Made by a program: the position numbers and the translations under genes. From positions 1 through 30,218 of the forward strand of contig CAYGYT010000023.1 in NCBI GenBank assembly GCA_964354215.1: a stretch of 30,218 nucleotides of DNA, read 5' to 3'. Shown in pieces: positions 22,051 to 29,384 of this stretch. The first letter of the stretch is position 1, and each line of letters starts with the position of its first letter. The notes beneath the pieces were generated by a model. It did not search any database. It was given only the letters and a program-made list of their open reading frames with translations, and was not told the DNA's origin. The DNA comes from CAVRZR01 sp964354215 (lineage in GTDB: Bacteria > Actinomycetota > Coriobacteriia > Anaerosomatales > CAVRZR01).

Positions 22051-24291
22051 ATGCAACCGCCGCGGCGAGCGACCGTGGCAAGCTCGGTGGAGCGCACAGG
22101 TTCCAACGACATGCTGCGAGGTGTGCACGCCACCGTGAAGCTCCTGCCAAGCAAGACCGACGCGAGTCCGGCCTCTGAGGACGAATCCGCAGAGCTGCCA
22201 GACCTCGATGATCCTTCCCTGTACCTGAACCGTGAGCTTGAACTGCTGAAGTTCCAGGAGCGGGTGCTTGAGGAAGCGTCCGACCCGGACAATCCTCTTC
22301 TGGAGCGAGTCAGGTTCCTTGCCATACTCGGCTCGAATCTGGCCGAGTTCTACATGGTTCGGATCGCCGGCTTGCATCAGATGGTCGATGCGCATGTGTC
22401 GGAGCTATCCGTGGATGGCATGAGCGCACAAGAACAGCTTGACGCTGCCAGGGTCCACGCGACCGACATCATGAAGCGGAGCCGCGTTGTCTACCAGGAG
22501 CTCAAGGCGGAGCTCGCCGCTGCGGGCATTCACCTGCTCGACTACGGCGAGCTGGATGCCTCGCAGCGGGCGGTGGCGGACGCCTACTTCGAGGCGTCGG
22601 TCTTCCCGGTTCTCACGCCGCTGGCGTTCGATCCAGGTCGGCCCTTTCCGCACATCTCGAATCTCAGCCTGAACCTCGCTGTGTTGGTGCGAAATGCCGC
22701 CGGGGAGGAGCATTTCGCGCGCGTCAAGGTGCCCAAGGGCCTCCCTCGACTCGTGGACGCCGGGCCGAGAGGTAGTGGGAAGTTGCTGGGGCGGTTCGGT
22801 GGAAAGAGGCAGCGGCACTTCGTCTGGCTGGACCAACTCATCGCTGCGCATCTCGAATCGCTCTTCCTGGGTATGCAGATTGTCAACGTGCACCCATTCC
22901 GCGTGACGCGCGATGCCGAGCTCGAGATACAGGAACTCGAGGCGGACGATCTGCTGCTCACGATCGAGCAGGGGGTTCGCAGGCGCCGCTTCGGTGCCGT
23001 CGTACGCGTGACCGTGACTCCGGATATGCCCGAATCGATCCGCCAGATCCTACTGCGCAATCTCGAGATCGACCGCGATGACATGGTCGAACTGACTCAA
23101 CCCTTGGGTGGCAGCGACCTCATGGCGCTCTACGACCTGGACCGGCCCGACCTCAAGCACAAGCCATTCGTCCCATTCATTCCCGAGCCTCTTCGAGTGG
23201 CGGACCGAAAGCGCATGTTCGCGGCCATTCGAGAGCAGGACCATCTGCTGCACCGTCCCTTCGACTCGTTCGATCCCGTGCCGGAGCTGCTCGAGATGGC
23301 CGCTCGCGATCCTCGGGTGCTCGCCATCAAGACGACCCTCTACCGGGTGGGCAGGCAATCCAGGGTTGTTGCGGCGCTGCTCGACGCCGCCATAGAAGGC
23401 AAGGAGGTCACGGCGCTCGTTGAACTCAAGGCTCGTTTCGATGAGGAGAGCAACATCGATTGGGCGCGCGCCCTCGAGGCCGAGGGAGTGCATGTCGTCT
23501 ACGGTCTCGTCGGTATGAAGATCCATTCCAAGGTGACGCTCATCGTGCGGCGCAAAGGCAGCGCGATCCGCAGGTACGTACATGTGGGCACGGGTAACTA
23601 CAACTCGAGTACCGCCGTCCAGTACACGGACCTCGACCTGCTGACCTGCGACGAAAGGATCGCCGAGGACGCCTCAGAGCTCTTCAACGCTCTGACGGGC
23701 TACGCCGAAGCGCGCGAATACCGAGCCTTCGCGGTGTCACCGGGAGGCATCCGCCAGGAGCTCGAGCGGAAGATCCGGCGCGAGATGGACCACGCAGCCG
23801 CGGGCCGGCCCGCTTCGATGGTGCTCAAGACGAACGCACTCACTGACCGGTGCATGATGCGGCTGCTCTTCGAGGCGTCTCAGGCGGGGGTGCAGATCGA
23901 TTTGATCGTGCGAGGTGTGTGCTGTCTGCGCCCCGGTCTGGCAGGCGTCAGCGACACCATCCGAGTACGGAGCATCGTCGGACGATTCCTCGAGCATCAC
24001 CGGATCTACTACTTCGCGAACGACGGAGACCCGGAGTGTCTGATCGGCAGTGCGGACTTGATGTCTCGCAATCTCGACCGGCGCGTCGAGGTCCTCGCGC
24101 CCGTCTTCGACAAGACACTCGTTTCCCGACTCCGGAAGGTGCTGGACCTGTACCTCGCCGACAACGCCAAGGCGCGCGAGATGCATGCCGACGGAACCTA
24201 CACGCGGGTTGCTCGGACCGCCGACACACCGCTGGTAGATGCTCAGGCGGTGCTTCTCGCCGGAAGCTTCGACACCGACTCACTTAAGTAG
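22051..24291 (+). CDS. ppk1: Polyphosphate kinase 1
   Basis: PPK1 polymerises the gamma-phosphate of ATP into inorganic polyphosphate. From ATG 22051 the protein is 746 residues. The N-terminal domain begins YLNRELELLKFQERVLEEA, followed by LGSNLAEFYMVRIAGL; catalytic regions include KTTLYRVGRQSRVVAALLDAA, then MKIHSKVTLIVRR with His492 (equivalent of the E. coli phospho-histidine His435) and YVHVGTGNYNSST with His511 (equivalent of His454; same 19-residue spacing). The C-terminal part has RGVCCLRPGL and DRRVEVLAPVFD. The start is uncertain: no strong ribosome site precedes ATG 22051 or 22111, and a GTG at 22135 has GAGGTG upstream; homology begins only near residue 55. The stop overlaps the sixA stop convergently. 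Confidence 0.95.
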   Translation: MQPPRRATVASSVERTGSNDMLRGVHATVKLLPSKTDASPASEDESAELPDLDDPSLYLNRELELLKFQERVLEEASDPDNPLLERVRFLAILGSNLAEFYMVRIAGLHQMVDAHVSELSVDGMSAQEQLDAARVHATDIMKRSRVVYQELKAELAAAGIHLLDYGELDASQRAVADAYFEASVFPVLTPLAFDPGRPFPHISNLSLNLAVLVRNAAGEEHFARVKVPKGLPRLVDAGPRGSGKLLGRFGGKRQRHFVWLDQLIAAHLESLFLGMQIVNVHPFRVTRDAELEIQELEADDLLLTIEQGVRRRRFGAVVRVTVTPDMPESIRQILLRNLEIDRDDMVELTQPLGGSDLMALYDLDRPDLKHKPFVPFIPEPLRVADRKRMFAAIREQDHLLHRPFDSFDPVPELLEMAARDPRVLAIKTTLYRVGRQSRVVAALLDAAIEGKEVTALVELKARFDEESNIDWARALEAEGVHVVYGLVGMKIHSKVTLIVRRKGSAIRRYVHVGTGNYNSSTAVQYTDLDLLTCDERIAEDASELFNALTGYAEAREYRAFAVSPGGIRQELERKIRREMDHAAAGRPASMVLKTNALTDRCMMRLLFEASQAGVQIDLIVRGVCCLRPGLAGVSDTIRVRSIVGRFLEHHRIYYFANDGDPECLIGSADLMSRNLDRRVEVLAPVFDKTLVSRLRKVLDLYLADNAKAREMHADGTYTRVARTADTPLVDAQAVLLAGSFDTDSLK

Positions 24292-24759
24292 CGCTGGTGG
24301 AACAAGCCAGCGAAGCTCGCCTCGGGCGGGCGCGATGCTATACAGATCCACCCGGGCAAGCCCAGCCTTCTTGAGCACGAATTCCCCACCACCGACGATG
24401 TCGGAAAGCACCTCCGACATCGAAGGCTCGTGGCCGACAAGCATGATGACCTGTGCCGGGCGCCGCGCTTCGAGCATCGCTTCGAGGGAATCGGAGCAGA
24501 ACGTGTCGGGCGTGAGTCCGCGGTCCTCTACCAGGGGAACCTCACCCCCAAGCGCGTCCTGCACGAGTCTGGCTGTATGCAGCGCGCGCTCGTAGGGGCT
24601 CGTGAGAATAGCTTCGAGTCCCAGTTCGAGCGTGGCGATTCGGTTCGCGACAGCTCGTACGACGGCCTCGCCAGGCGTCGAGAGTGGCCGCGCGTCGTCG
24701 GATACGGTCCACTCGCTCCGCGAAAGCGCGGGACCGTGACGCAGGAAGTAGAGTCTCAT
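24280..24759 (-). CDS. SixA-like phosphohistidine phosphatase (histidine phosphatase superfamily)
   Basis: A 159-residue member of the histidine phosphatase branch, SixA type. The catalytic RHG is at residues 7-9 (LYFLRHGPA, His8), TSPYERALHTA carries the second Arg/His site, and LVGHEPSM supplies the second catalytic His (His110). SixA removes phosphate from histidine phosphotransfer proteins, but relatives act on small phosphoesters, and such genes are often found near CHAD/CYTH/ppx genes. The ATG at 24759 has AGGAG 9 bases upstream; an upstream extension of 20 residues is Arg-rich and is rejected. Its ATG overlaps the ppx stop (ATGA), so it is the third gene of the CYTH-ppx-sixA operon; its 3' end overlaps ppk1 convergently by 12 bases. 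Confidence 0.88.
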   Translation of the reverse strand: MRLYFLRHGPALSRSEWTVSDDARPLSTPGEAVVRAVANRIATLELGLEAILTSPYERALHTARLVQDALGGEVPLVEDRGLTPDTFCSDSLEAMLEARRPAQVIMLVGHEPSMSEVLSDIVGGGEFVLKKAGLARVDLYSIAPARGELRWLVPPALLK

Positions 24760-25481
24760 GGTGCGGGTCTCCTCACGACGTCTTGCCCTGCGACTGTGCG
24801 CCGTGCGCCGGTGCTGCACTCGCGTTCGATCGTGTCGACCACGATGTCTTCTCGGATGCCACGGGTGTTGACGACGATCCCGGCCCGGTCGGGATCGTCG
24901 GCGAGCACATGCGTGAGGGTGCGGCGCACGTGCTTCACGAGGCGCTTGTAGTCGCCCCGCGGCATCGGGTCCAGAGCATGGTAGCGCTCCGAGAGGACCA
25001 CAGCGCCGAGCGGCATCGACGCGATAGACTCGATACGCTGGTCTGTCGCCCGCACGATCTCCACCGAGCCCCCGCCGATGTCAAGGACCGCGCTTCTCCC
25101 GGCAAGTTCCACGGCCTCGGCGGCACTGAGGAACGCGAGCCTGCCCTCTTCCTCCTCGGAGATGACCTCGATCTCGAGTCCGAGTTCCTCGAGAACGAAC
25201 GCCACGAATCCGTCTCCGTTCGAGGCGTCTCGGACCGCCGCGGTTGCCACAGCCCGGATATGGGTGACCTCGTACTGGCTAGCGATACGCAGCATCCGGC
25301 CGAGCGCGTCGATGGTCTCGCGGATCGCGTCCTCGGACAGACGCCCCGTTGCCGATGCTCCGCGGCCGAGTCGGGTGTAGGCCTTCTCGTCGTCGAGCAT
25401 CTTTCGCGACCCGCCGACCGGGACCTCGACGATGGTGCATCGGACGGAGTTCGTGCCTATGTCGATAGCAGCGATCCTCAA
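24756..25481 (-). CDS. Short Ppx/GppA-family phosphatase (exopolyphosphatase-like)
   Basis: A 241-residue actin-fold protein of the Ppx/GppA family, which hydrolyses polyphosphate ends or pppGpp. The phosphate-1 motif AAIDIGTNSVRC opens the protein; YTRLGRGAS, IRAVATAAVRDASNGDGFV, EVISEEEEGRLAFLSA with the general-base Glu region, and VLDIGGGSVEIV (phosphate-2) follow. Usual members have about 300 or more residues. Here the region that normally carries the GGT loop reads IVVNTRGIREDIVV and the chain ends about 35 residues later, so the last third of the second domain is missing or replaced. The TTG start at 25481 has GAGGA upstream and overlaps the CYTH stop (TTGA). Activity on polyP is therefore uncertain. 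Confidence 0.82.
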   Translation of the reverse strand: MRIAAIDIGTNSVRCTIVEVPVGGSRKMLDDEKAYTRLGRGASATGRLSEDAIRETIDALGRMLRIASQYEVTHIRAVATAAVRDASNGDGFVAFVLEELGLEIEVISEEEEGRLAFLSAAEAVELAGRSAVLDIGGGSVEIVRATDQRIESIASMPLGAVVLSERYHALDPMPRGDYKRLVKHVRRTLTHVLADDPDRAGIVVNTRGIREDIVVDTIERECSTGARRTVAGQDVVRRPAP

Positions 25482-25969
25482 CGTGCCGGGTCCTCGATGT
25501 CCTGACGGCGGCCCAAGGCGAGTTCGGCGTTTGTGTACCCGGATACGCCGGTGACATCTCGCCCGAACCACGCGGGTGGGACGAAGGCGACGGCCTGCTC
25601 CGGCGCGTCGAACTCGACCTCGACCGTAGCGAGGCCCTCCAGCGCCCCAGCGTACACGTCGAGTTCGTACACGAGTTCCCCGGCGGAGATGTCATAGCGG
25701 CGCTTCTCGAGCCGCCTGCCCAGAGTCGCCGGCCACAGCACCTCGAACTGCTCGCGTGTCAGGTCGATCTCGTGCTCGGCACGCTCAAGCCCACGCCCGG
25801 CCTTTGCTGTCAGCGTGAATCGCCCGGCGGCGTCCCGCACGCGAACCTCGCCCTCGTCGCTCACCAGGATGTAGCCTTGCCTGACGTGTGCTGAAGAGAC
25901 ATTCGATAGGTCCGGGAGGCCGCCCTCGACCAGGAACTTCAGCTCTATCTCCACAGCGTGGCGCTCCAC
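25478..25969 (-). CDS. CYTH-domain protein (triphosphate tunnel metalloenzyme)
   Basis: A 163-residue single-domain CYTH protein. The ExExK signature is at Glu7-x-Glu9-x-Lys11 (VEIELKFLV). Alternating charged strands follow (EVRVRDAAGRFTLTAK, YELDVYAGALEGLATVEVEF), which form the eight-stranded tunnel binding triphosphates and metal ions. Members hydrolyse tripolyphosphate, thiamine triphosphate or polyP, or make cAMP. It is first in the minus-strand operon with ppx and sixA, each overlapping the next by 4 bases. The ATG ending at 25969 is used; a GTG at 25954 (VEIELK) is possible. CYTH is often fused to CHAD; here CHAD is a separate gene 650 bases further upstream. PolyP or PPPi is the likely substrate, by context. 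Confidence 0.9.
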   Translation of the reverse strand: MERHAVEIELKFLVEGGLPDLSNVSSAHVRQGYILVSDEGEVRVRDAAGRFTLTAKAGRGLERAEHEIDLTREQFEVLWPATLGRRLEKRRYDISAGELVYELDVYAGALEGLATVEVEFDAPEQAVAFVPPAWFGRDVTGVSGYTNAELALGRRQDIEDPAR

Positions 25970-26114
25970 CTTCGGTCAGACCCTCGAATCCACCCCCGTG
26001 CGGCTTGAGTCCACACTACAGGAGGCGGGCCTGCCCCGTGTAGACGACGCGTAGTTGGCTGCGCTGCCCGCCCGCTGCCCGCTTCCCTGGAACGCCGCGA
26101 CCATGCGAACCTGC

Positions 26115-26126
26115 GCTACACTCACT
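26115..26126 (+). promoter_or_regulatory. Possible -10 region with 12-base string shared with pcrA promoter
   Basis: GCTACACTCACT at 26115-26126 is identical to 17155-17166 in front of pcrA and includes a TACACT -10-like box. No clear -35 is seen here. It lies 52 bases before the TTG start of the HTH gene. Confidence 0.3.
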
Positions 26127-26178
26127 TGCGGTACGCCGTACTGGCGAGGACCGACACGTCGGCGAGAGGGTGGGCACG

Positions 26179-26631
26179 TTGGCGAAACGGGGCGTGACCG
26201 TCAAGCAGGTCGCCGAGGAACTGGGCGTCTCAGCGAAATGGATCCGCGGACACATCACCGCGGGCACCATCGCGCCGGAGCGTCAAGGCAACAAGCGCAA
26301 CGGCCGCTTCCTTCTTTCCGATGCCGACGTCGAAACGCTGCGGACCCGGGCCTCCGAAGAGCGACCCGCCGAGGAGCGGCCCGCGGAGCCGGAGGGCGGC
26401 GACACGACCGCGCTCGCGCGCATCAGCCAGCTCGAGGCCGACCGCGCCAACCTGCTCGCGCAAGTCGCGTGGGCGCGTGCCATTTCCCAAGAGCAGCAAA
26501 AGGCGCTCGAGATCGAGCGCGAGCGCGCCGAGAAGCTCGACGCCGAACTCGAGGCGCAGCGCTCGCGGGTCGAGGCCCTCAAGGCGCTCTCGGTGCTCGA
26601 CCGCGCACTCGGCCGGCACAAGGCGATCTAG
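26179..26631 (+). CDS. Helix-turn-helix (MerR/excisionase-like) protein with coiled-coil tail
   Basis: A 150-residue protein. Residues about 5-45 (VTVKQVAEELGVSAKWIRGH, then GRFLLSDADVETLRTR) form a winged helix-turn-helix of the MerR/excisionase type. A short acidic Pro/Glu linker (SEERPAEERPAEPEGG) leads to a heptad-patterned coiled coil from about residue 75 to 135 (ISQLEADRANLLAQVAWARA, then EIERERAEKLDAELEAQRSR). It probably binds DNA as a dimer. TTG 26179 is chosen because AGAGGGTG lies 6 bases upstream; a GTG at 26170 overlaps that site. It lies inside the polyphosphate cluster, divergent from the CYTH operon, and its stop uses the same CTAG as the convergent CHAD gene. Targets unknown; regulation of the neighbours is inference. 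Confidence 0.8.
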   Translation: MAKRGVTVKQVAEELGVSAKWIRGHITAGTIAPERQGNKRNGRFLLSDADVETLRTRASEERPAEERPAEPEGGDTTALARISQLEADRANLLAQVAWARAISQEQQKALEIERERAEKLDAELEAQRSRVEALKALSVLDRALGRHKAI

Positions 26632-27761
26632 AGCAGGCCAGACCCCTGGTCGGGCGGCTCTATCAGCAACTCCGGTGGTCTGTCGGTCCGGTCCCTCTCC
26701 CACGGCTCATCGCCGACAACCACGGGAGAGACTACCCGCACCTCGTCGTACGGCGATAGGACCGGGTCCGGCCAGGGCTCCGCGGCGGGAGCGGCGACGT
26801 ACGCGTCGGGGGCGGGCGCCTCGGGAACGCGCGGTGAGCGCGCGAGAGGCAAGAGCAGCGCAGGCAACAGACGCTCCGCGGGGTGCTCCTCGGCGAGCGC
26901 GACGAACCGCAGGTACTCGGTGTGCGCGCGGGATTCGAGCACAGCCACGAGCTCGGCGATGTCATCGGCGGTGACGCCGGCGCAACCGGCTGCGGCGACA
27001 CGCTCGGGGTCGCCGAGCAGCTCGAGGAAGACGTGCGTGTCGTGGAGGTCGCCGAGCGCGTCCTGGAACGCAGTGAGCGTCTTGTGCAGGTCGTCGAAGT
27101 CGTCGCCGTAGCACGGCGCGAAGGCCTCGACGGCGTAGCGCAGGCGCTTGTAGTCGATGCGGAGTGCATGCTGCTCGGGGACGCTCGCCTCATCCAGAGC
27201 GGCGGGCTGCGCGCCGAACACGACAGCTCCACGCTCGGCGACGGCCGCATGCGCGAAGTCCGCGAACGGGCGGCCGGCATCGGCGGATGCATCGAGCGAG
27301 TGCGCGAACTTGAAGAACGACGTGCGGCTCTGTTCAAGGTCGAGCTGGCTCAGCTCGCGGTTCAGCACATCGAGTTCGTGAACACGCTGGCCCGTCCTGA
27401 AGCCGATGAAGAATGCGACGGCGAGCTGCCCGCCCTCGCGGAGGTCAGACCCGAGCCGGCTGAACTCGTCGATGAACACATCCGAGTCACGCACGGGGCC
27501 GAGCGCCCTCGTGATGCGCCGGACACGTCGGTACCAGGTGCGGAACGCCCGCTGCGGGTAGAGCGGTGCGAGCAGGCGCATTGCCTCGCGCAGACGGCGC
27601 GATGCAACACGCATGTCATGCACGGCATCCATGTCCGCACCGCCGCGGGCTGCCATCTCGAGCTCGAAGAGGGGTTCGGCTTTGGCGAGCAGCAGCGCGG
27701 GAGCGGCGGCACCGAGCACGCTCTGTGCGTCGACACCCGGAACGGCGAAGCGTTTGTTCAT
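26628..27761 (-). CDS. Standalone CHAD-domain protein (polyphosphate-binding)
   Basis: A 377-residue CHAD protein. CHAD domains are two four-helix bundles with conserved basic residues that bind inorganic polyphosphate. The first bundle shows VHDMRVASRRLREAMRLL (His48, Arg51, Arg55, Arg56, Arg58) and RRITRALGPVRDSDVF; the second shows RIDYKRLRYAVEAFAP and FQDALGDLHDTHVFLELLG. About 65 C-terminal residues are Pro/Ala/Val-rich and acidic without visible fold. ATG 27761 (MNKRFAVPG) has GGCAGGGG upstream; a longer frame from 27905 adds 48 basic residues and is possible. It is divergent from ppk2 and convergent with the HTH gene. CHAD is usually fused to CYTH; here they are separate. Confidence 0.92.
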   Translation of the reverse strand: MNKRFAVPGVDAQSVLGAAAPALLLAKAEPLFELEMAARGGADMDAVHDMRVASRRLREAMRLLAPLYPQRAFRTWYRRVRRITRALGPVRDSDVFIDEFSRLGSDLREGGQLAVAFFIGFRTGQRVHELDVLNRELSQLDLEQSRTSFFKFAHSLDASADAGRPFADFAHAAVAERGAVVFGAQPAALDEASVPEQHALRIDYKRLRYAVEAFAPCYGDDFDDLHKTLTAFQDALGDLHDTHVFLELLGDPERVAAAGCAGVTADDIAELVAVLESRAHTEYLRFVALAEEHPAERLLPALLLPLARSPRVPEAPAPDAYVAAPAAEPWPDPVLSPYDEVRVVSPVVVGDEPWERDRTDRPPELLIEPPDQGSGLL

Positions 27762-27970
27762 GTCTTTGAGCCCCTGCCGGGATTGAACTGACGGTCGAAG
27801 ACGCGCGGTGCGGCGGGACACGGCCACCCCCACGAGGATACTCCTCACCAAAGCCGGGCTCCTGAACACGAACCGGCGCATGAGCCGCATGAAGTCGTAC
27901 ACCACCGGCCGTTTCGGCTAGCATGAGGTGCCGCCCGCAAGAGCGGAACATCGGTACGGAGGGGGTAGGG

Positions 27971-28810
27971 ATGGGCAAGCCCGCCGAATCGAAGAAGCAC
28001 GGTGCGGAGGCGTCGGCGGGAGCCAGGCCCCGCAAGATCGATCGTCTCGTCTACGAGGAGGAGCTCGCCAAGCTCAAGATCGAGCTCGTGAAGCTCCAGG
28101 AGTGGGTCAGGCGCGAGGGACTGCGCGTGGTGGTGGTCTTCGAAGGCCGTGACGCTGCCGGCAAGGGGGGTGTGATCAAGCGGATCACCGAAGCGCTCAA
28201 CCCTCGAGTGTGCCGGGTTGCTGCTCTGCCCGTTCCCACCGGACGCGAGACGACGCAGTGGTATTTCCAGCGCTACGTGCCGCACCTTCCCGCGGCAGGC
28301 GAGATCGTGCTCTTCGACCGCTCGTGGTACAACCGCCCGGTAGTCGAGCGAGTCATGGGCTGGTGTACCGAGGAGGAGGTGCAGGAGTTCTTCCGTGACT
28401 GCCCCGAGTTTGAGCGCATGCTCATCCGGTCGGGGGTCGTCTTGGTGAAGTACTGGTTCTCTATCTCAGACGAGGAGCAGGACCGTCGCTTCCAGGAGCG
28501 CATTGACAACCCTTTGAAGCGCTGGAAGTTCTCTGAGACCGATCTCGAAGGGCGAAACCGCTGGGAGGAGTTCTCGCGAGCCAAGGACGATATGTTCAAG
28601 TACACGGACACCAGGGACTGCCCGTGGTGGGTCGTCGAGGGTGATTCCAAGAAGCGCGCCCGGCTGAACTGTATCCACCACCTCCTGACGCAGATTCCCT
28701 ACGAAGACGTGCTGCCCGTGTGCTTCGAGTTGCCGCCACGCGCGAAATCGCGAGCCGGCTACGTACGTCCGCCGATGGATTCCCAGACCCACGTGCCCGA
28801 GGTCTACTGA
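27971..28810 (+). CDS. ppk2: Polyphosphate kinase 2 (class I)
   Basis: PPK2 uses polyphosphate to phosphorylate nucleoside diphosphates (or the reverse), giving GTP/ATP from polyP. The 279-residue protein has Walker A GRDAAGKGG (residues 59-67), VPTGRETTQWYFQRYVPHLP, Walker B LFDRSWYNRPVVERVMG (Asp116-Arg117), the lid region NPLKRWKFSETDLEGRNRW and ILVEGDSK-type segment WWVVEGDSKKRARLN. Single-domain length matches class I. The ATG at 27971 is chosen because GGAGGGGG lies 6 bases upstream. It is divergent from the CHAD gene with about 210 bases between, and co-transcribed with the following 51-residue gene (24 bases apart). Confidence 0.96.
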   Translation: MGKPAESKKHGAEASAGARPRKIDRLVYEEELAKLKIELVKLQEWVRREGLRVVVVFEGRDAAGKGGVIKRITEALNPRVCRVAALPVPTGRETTQWYFQRYVPHLPAAGEIVLFDRSWYNRPVVERVMGWCTEEEVQEFFRDCPEFERMLIRSGVVLVKYWFSISDEEQDRRFQERIDNPLKRWKFSETDLEGRNRWEEFSRAKDDMFKYTDTRDCPWWVVEGDSKKRARLNCIHHLLTQIPYEDVLPVCFELPPRAKSRAGYVRPPMDSQTHVPEVY

Positions 28811-28834
28811 TTCTAAGAGCGACAGGAGCCACTC

Positions 28835-28990
28835 GTGGGGAAGAAGTCAGCCAAGTCGAAGAAGGACGACGGGCACCTGTGCGGCGGCTGCAAGAACTTC
28901 AACCCGGACAAGAAGGGCGGCTACTGTCGCCATCATGAGAAGAAGCGCTCGGCCGATGACAAGGCGTGCGGGAGCTACAAGGAACGCTGA
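28835..28990 (+). CDS. Tiny four-cysteine zinc-finger-like protein
   Basis: A 51-residue protein beginning at GTG 28835, with AGGAG 6 bases upstream. After a basic lead (GKKSAKSKKDDG) come CGGC (Cys16/19), then CRHH (Cys31, His33/34) and Cys45 in KACGSYKER, suitable for one zinc or iron site. It lies 24 bases after ppk2 and shares its transcript. I do not recognise a named family; the Cys/His pattern resembles small rubredoxin-like or zinc-ribbon proteins. The strong ribosome site, cysteine spacing and position make it a real gene. A role in polyP metabolism is only inferred. Confidence 0.68.
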   Translation: MGKKSAKSKKDDGHLCGGCKNFNPDKKGGYCRHHEKKRSADDKACGSYKER

Positions 28991-29384
28991 GTCCGCGGCC
29001 CGTCGCTCGCGTGTGTGAGTGAGCCGGCCTCAGTCTCTTGTGCAAACGTAGGCCCTGAGCTGCGAGAACTTCTCCGGAAAACCCAGGACGCGCCGAGGGG
29101 GGTTGGCGCGTCCTGTGACTATGAGGGGCGTTTCCCGCTCCTGAGGGGGGAGGAGGTCGCGGGTCGCCCAGCTCTCTGCCGTAGAAAAGCAACGCGAGTG
29201 CCAACTATGTCGGACGAGCGGGGCTTTTCGCTCGAGCACGTGAGCTCGTCGTCCGCGCCCTACACAGCGCTCTCGCCGGCAGCACACCCGCGCCGCGGTT
29301 CCACTTGCCCGTCCGGCGAAGGTCGGGTATCACGAGTGGGCGGAGGACGCGTCTCGTCATGCACCCAAGAGTCGGGGAGCCGGA
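28991..29384. other. 394-base intergenic region with no recognised gene
   Basis: No open frame with family resemblance lies here; frames that cross it are shadows rich in Arg/Ser. No tRNA or known riboswitch core was recognised. The one clear structure is an 11-bp inverted repeat at 29084-29115. The promoter of the acetyltransferase gene must lie in the right part but no consensus boxes stand out. Confidence 0.5.
29084..29115 (+). terminator. Perfect 11-bp hairpin after the ppk2 operon
   Basis: CAGGACGCGCC (29084-29094), loop GAGGGGGGTT, GGCGCGTCCTG (29105-29115), about 94 bases past the last stop of the ppk2 operon. No T-run follows, so it may be a factor-dependent end, an RNA-structured element, or both. 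Confidence 0.55.

Noticed and set aside
28991..29384. tRNA, SRP RNA, 6S or known riboswitch
   Set aside because: No GTTCGANNC T-loop, SRP tetraloop core or known aptamer core was found; only one hairpin is evident.
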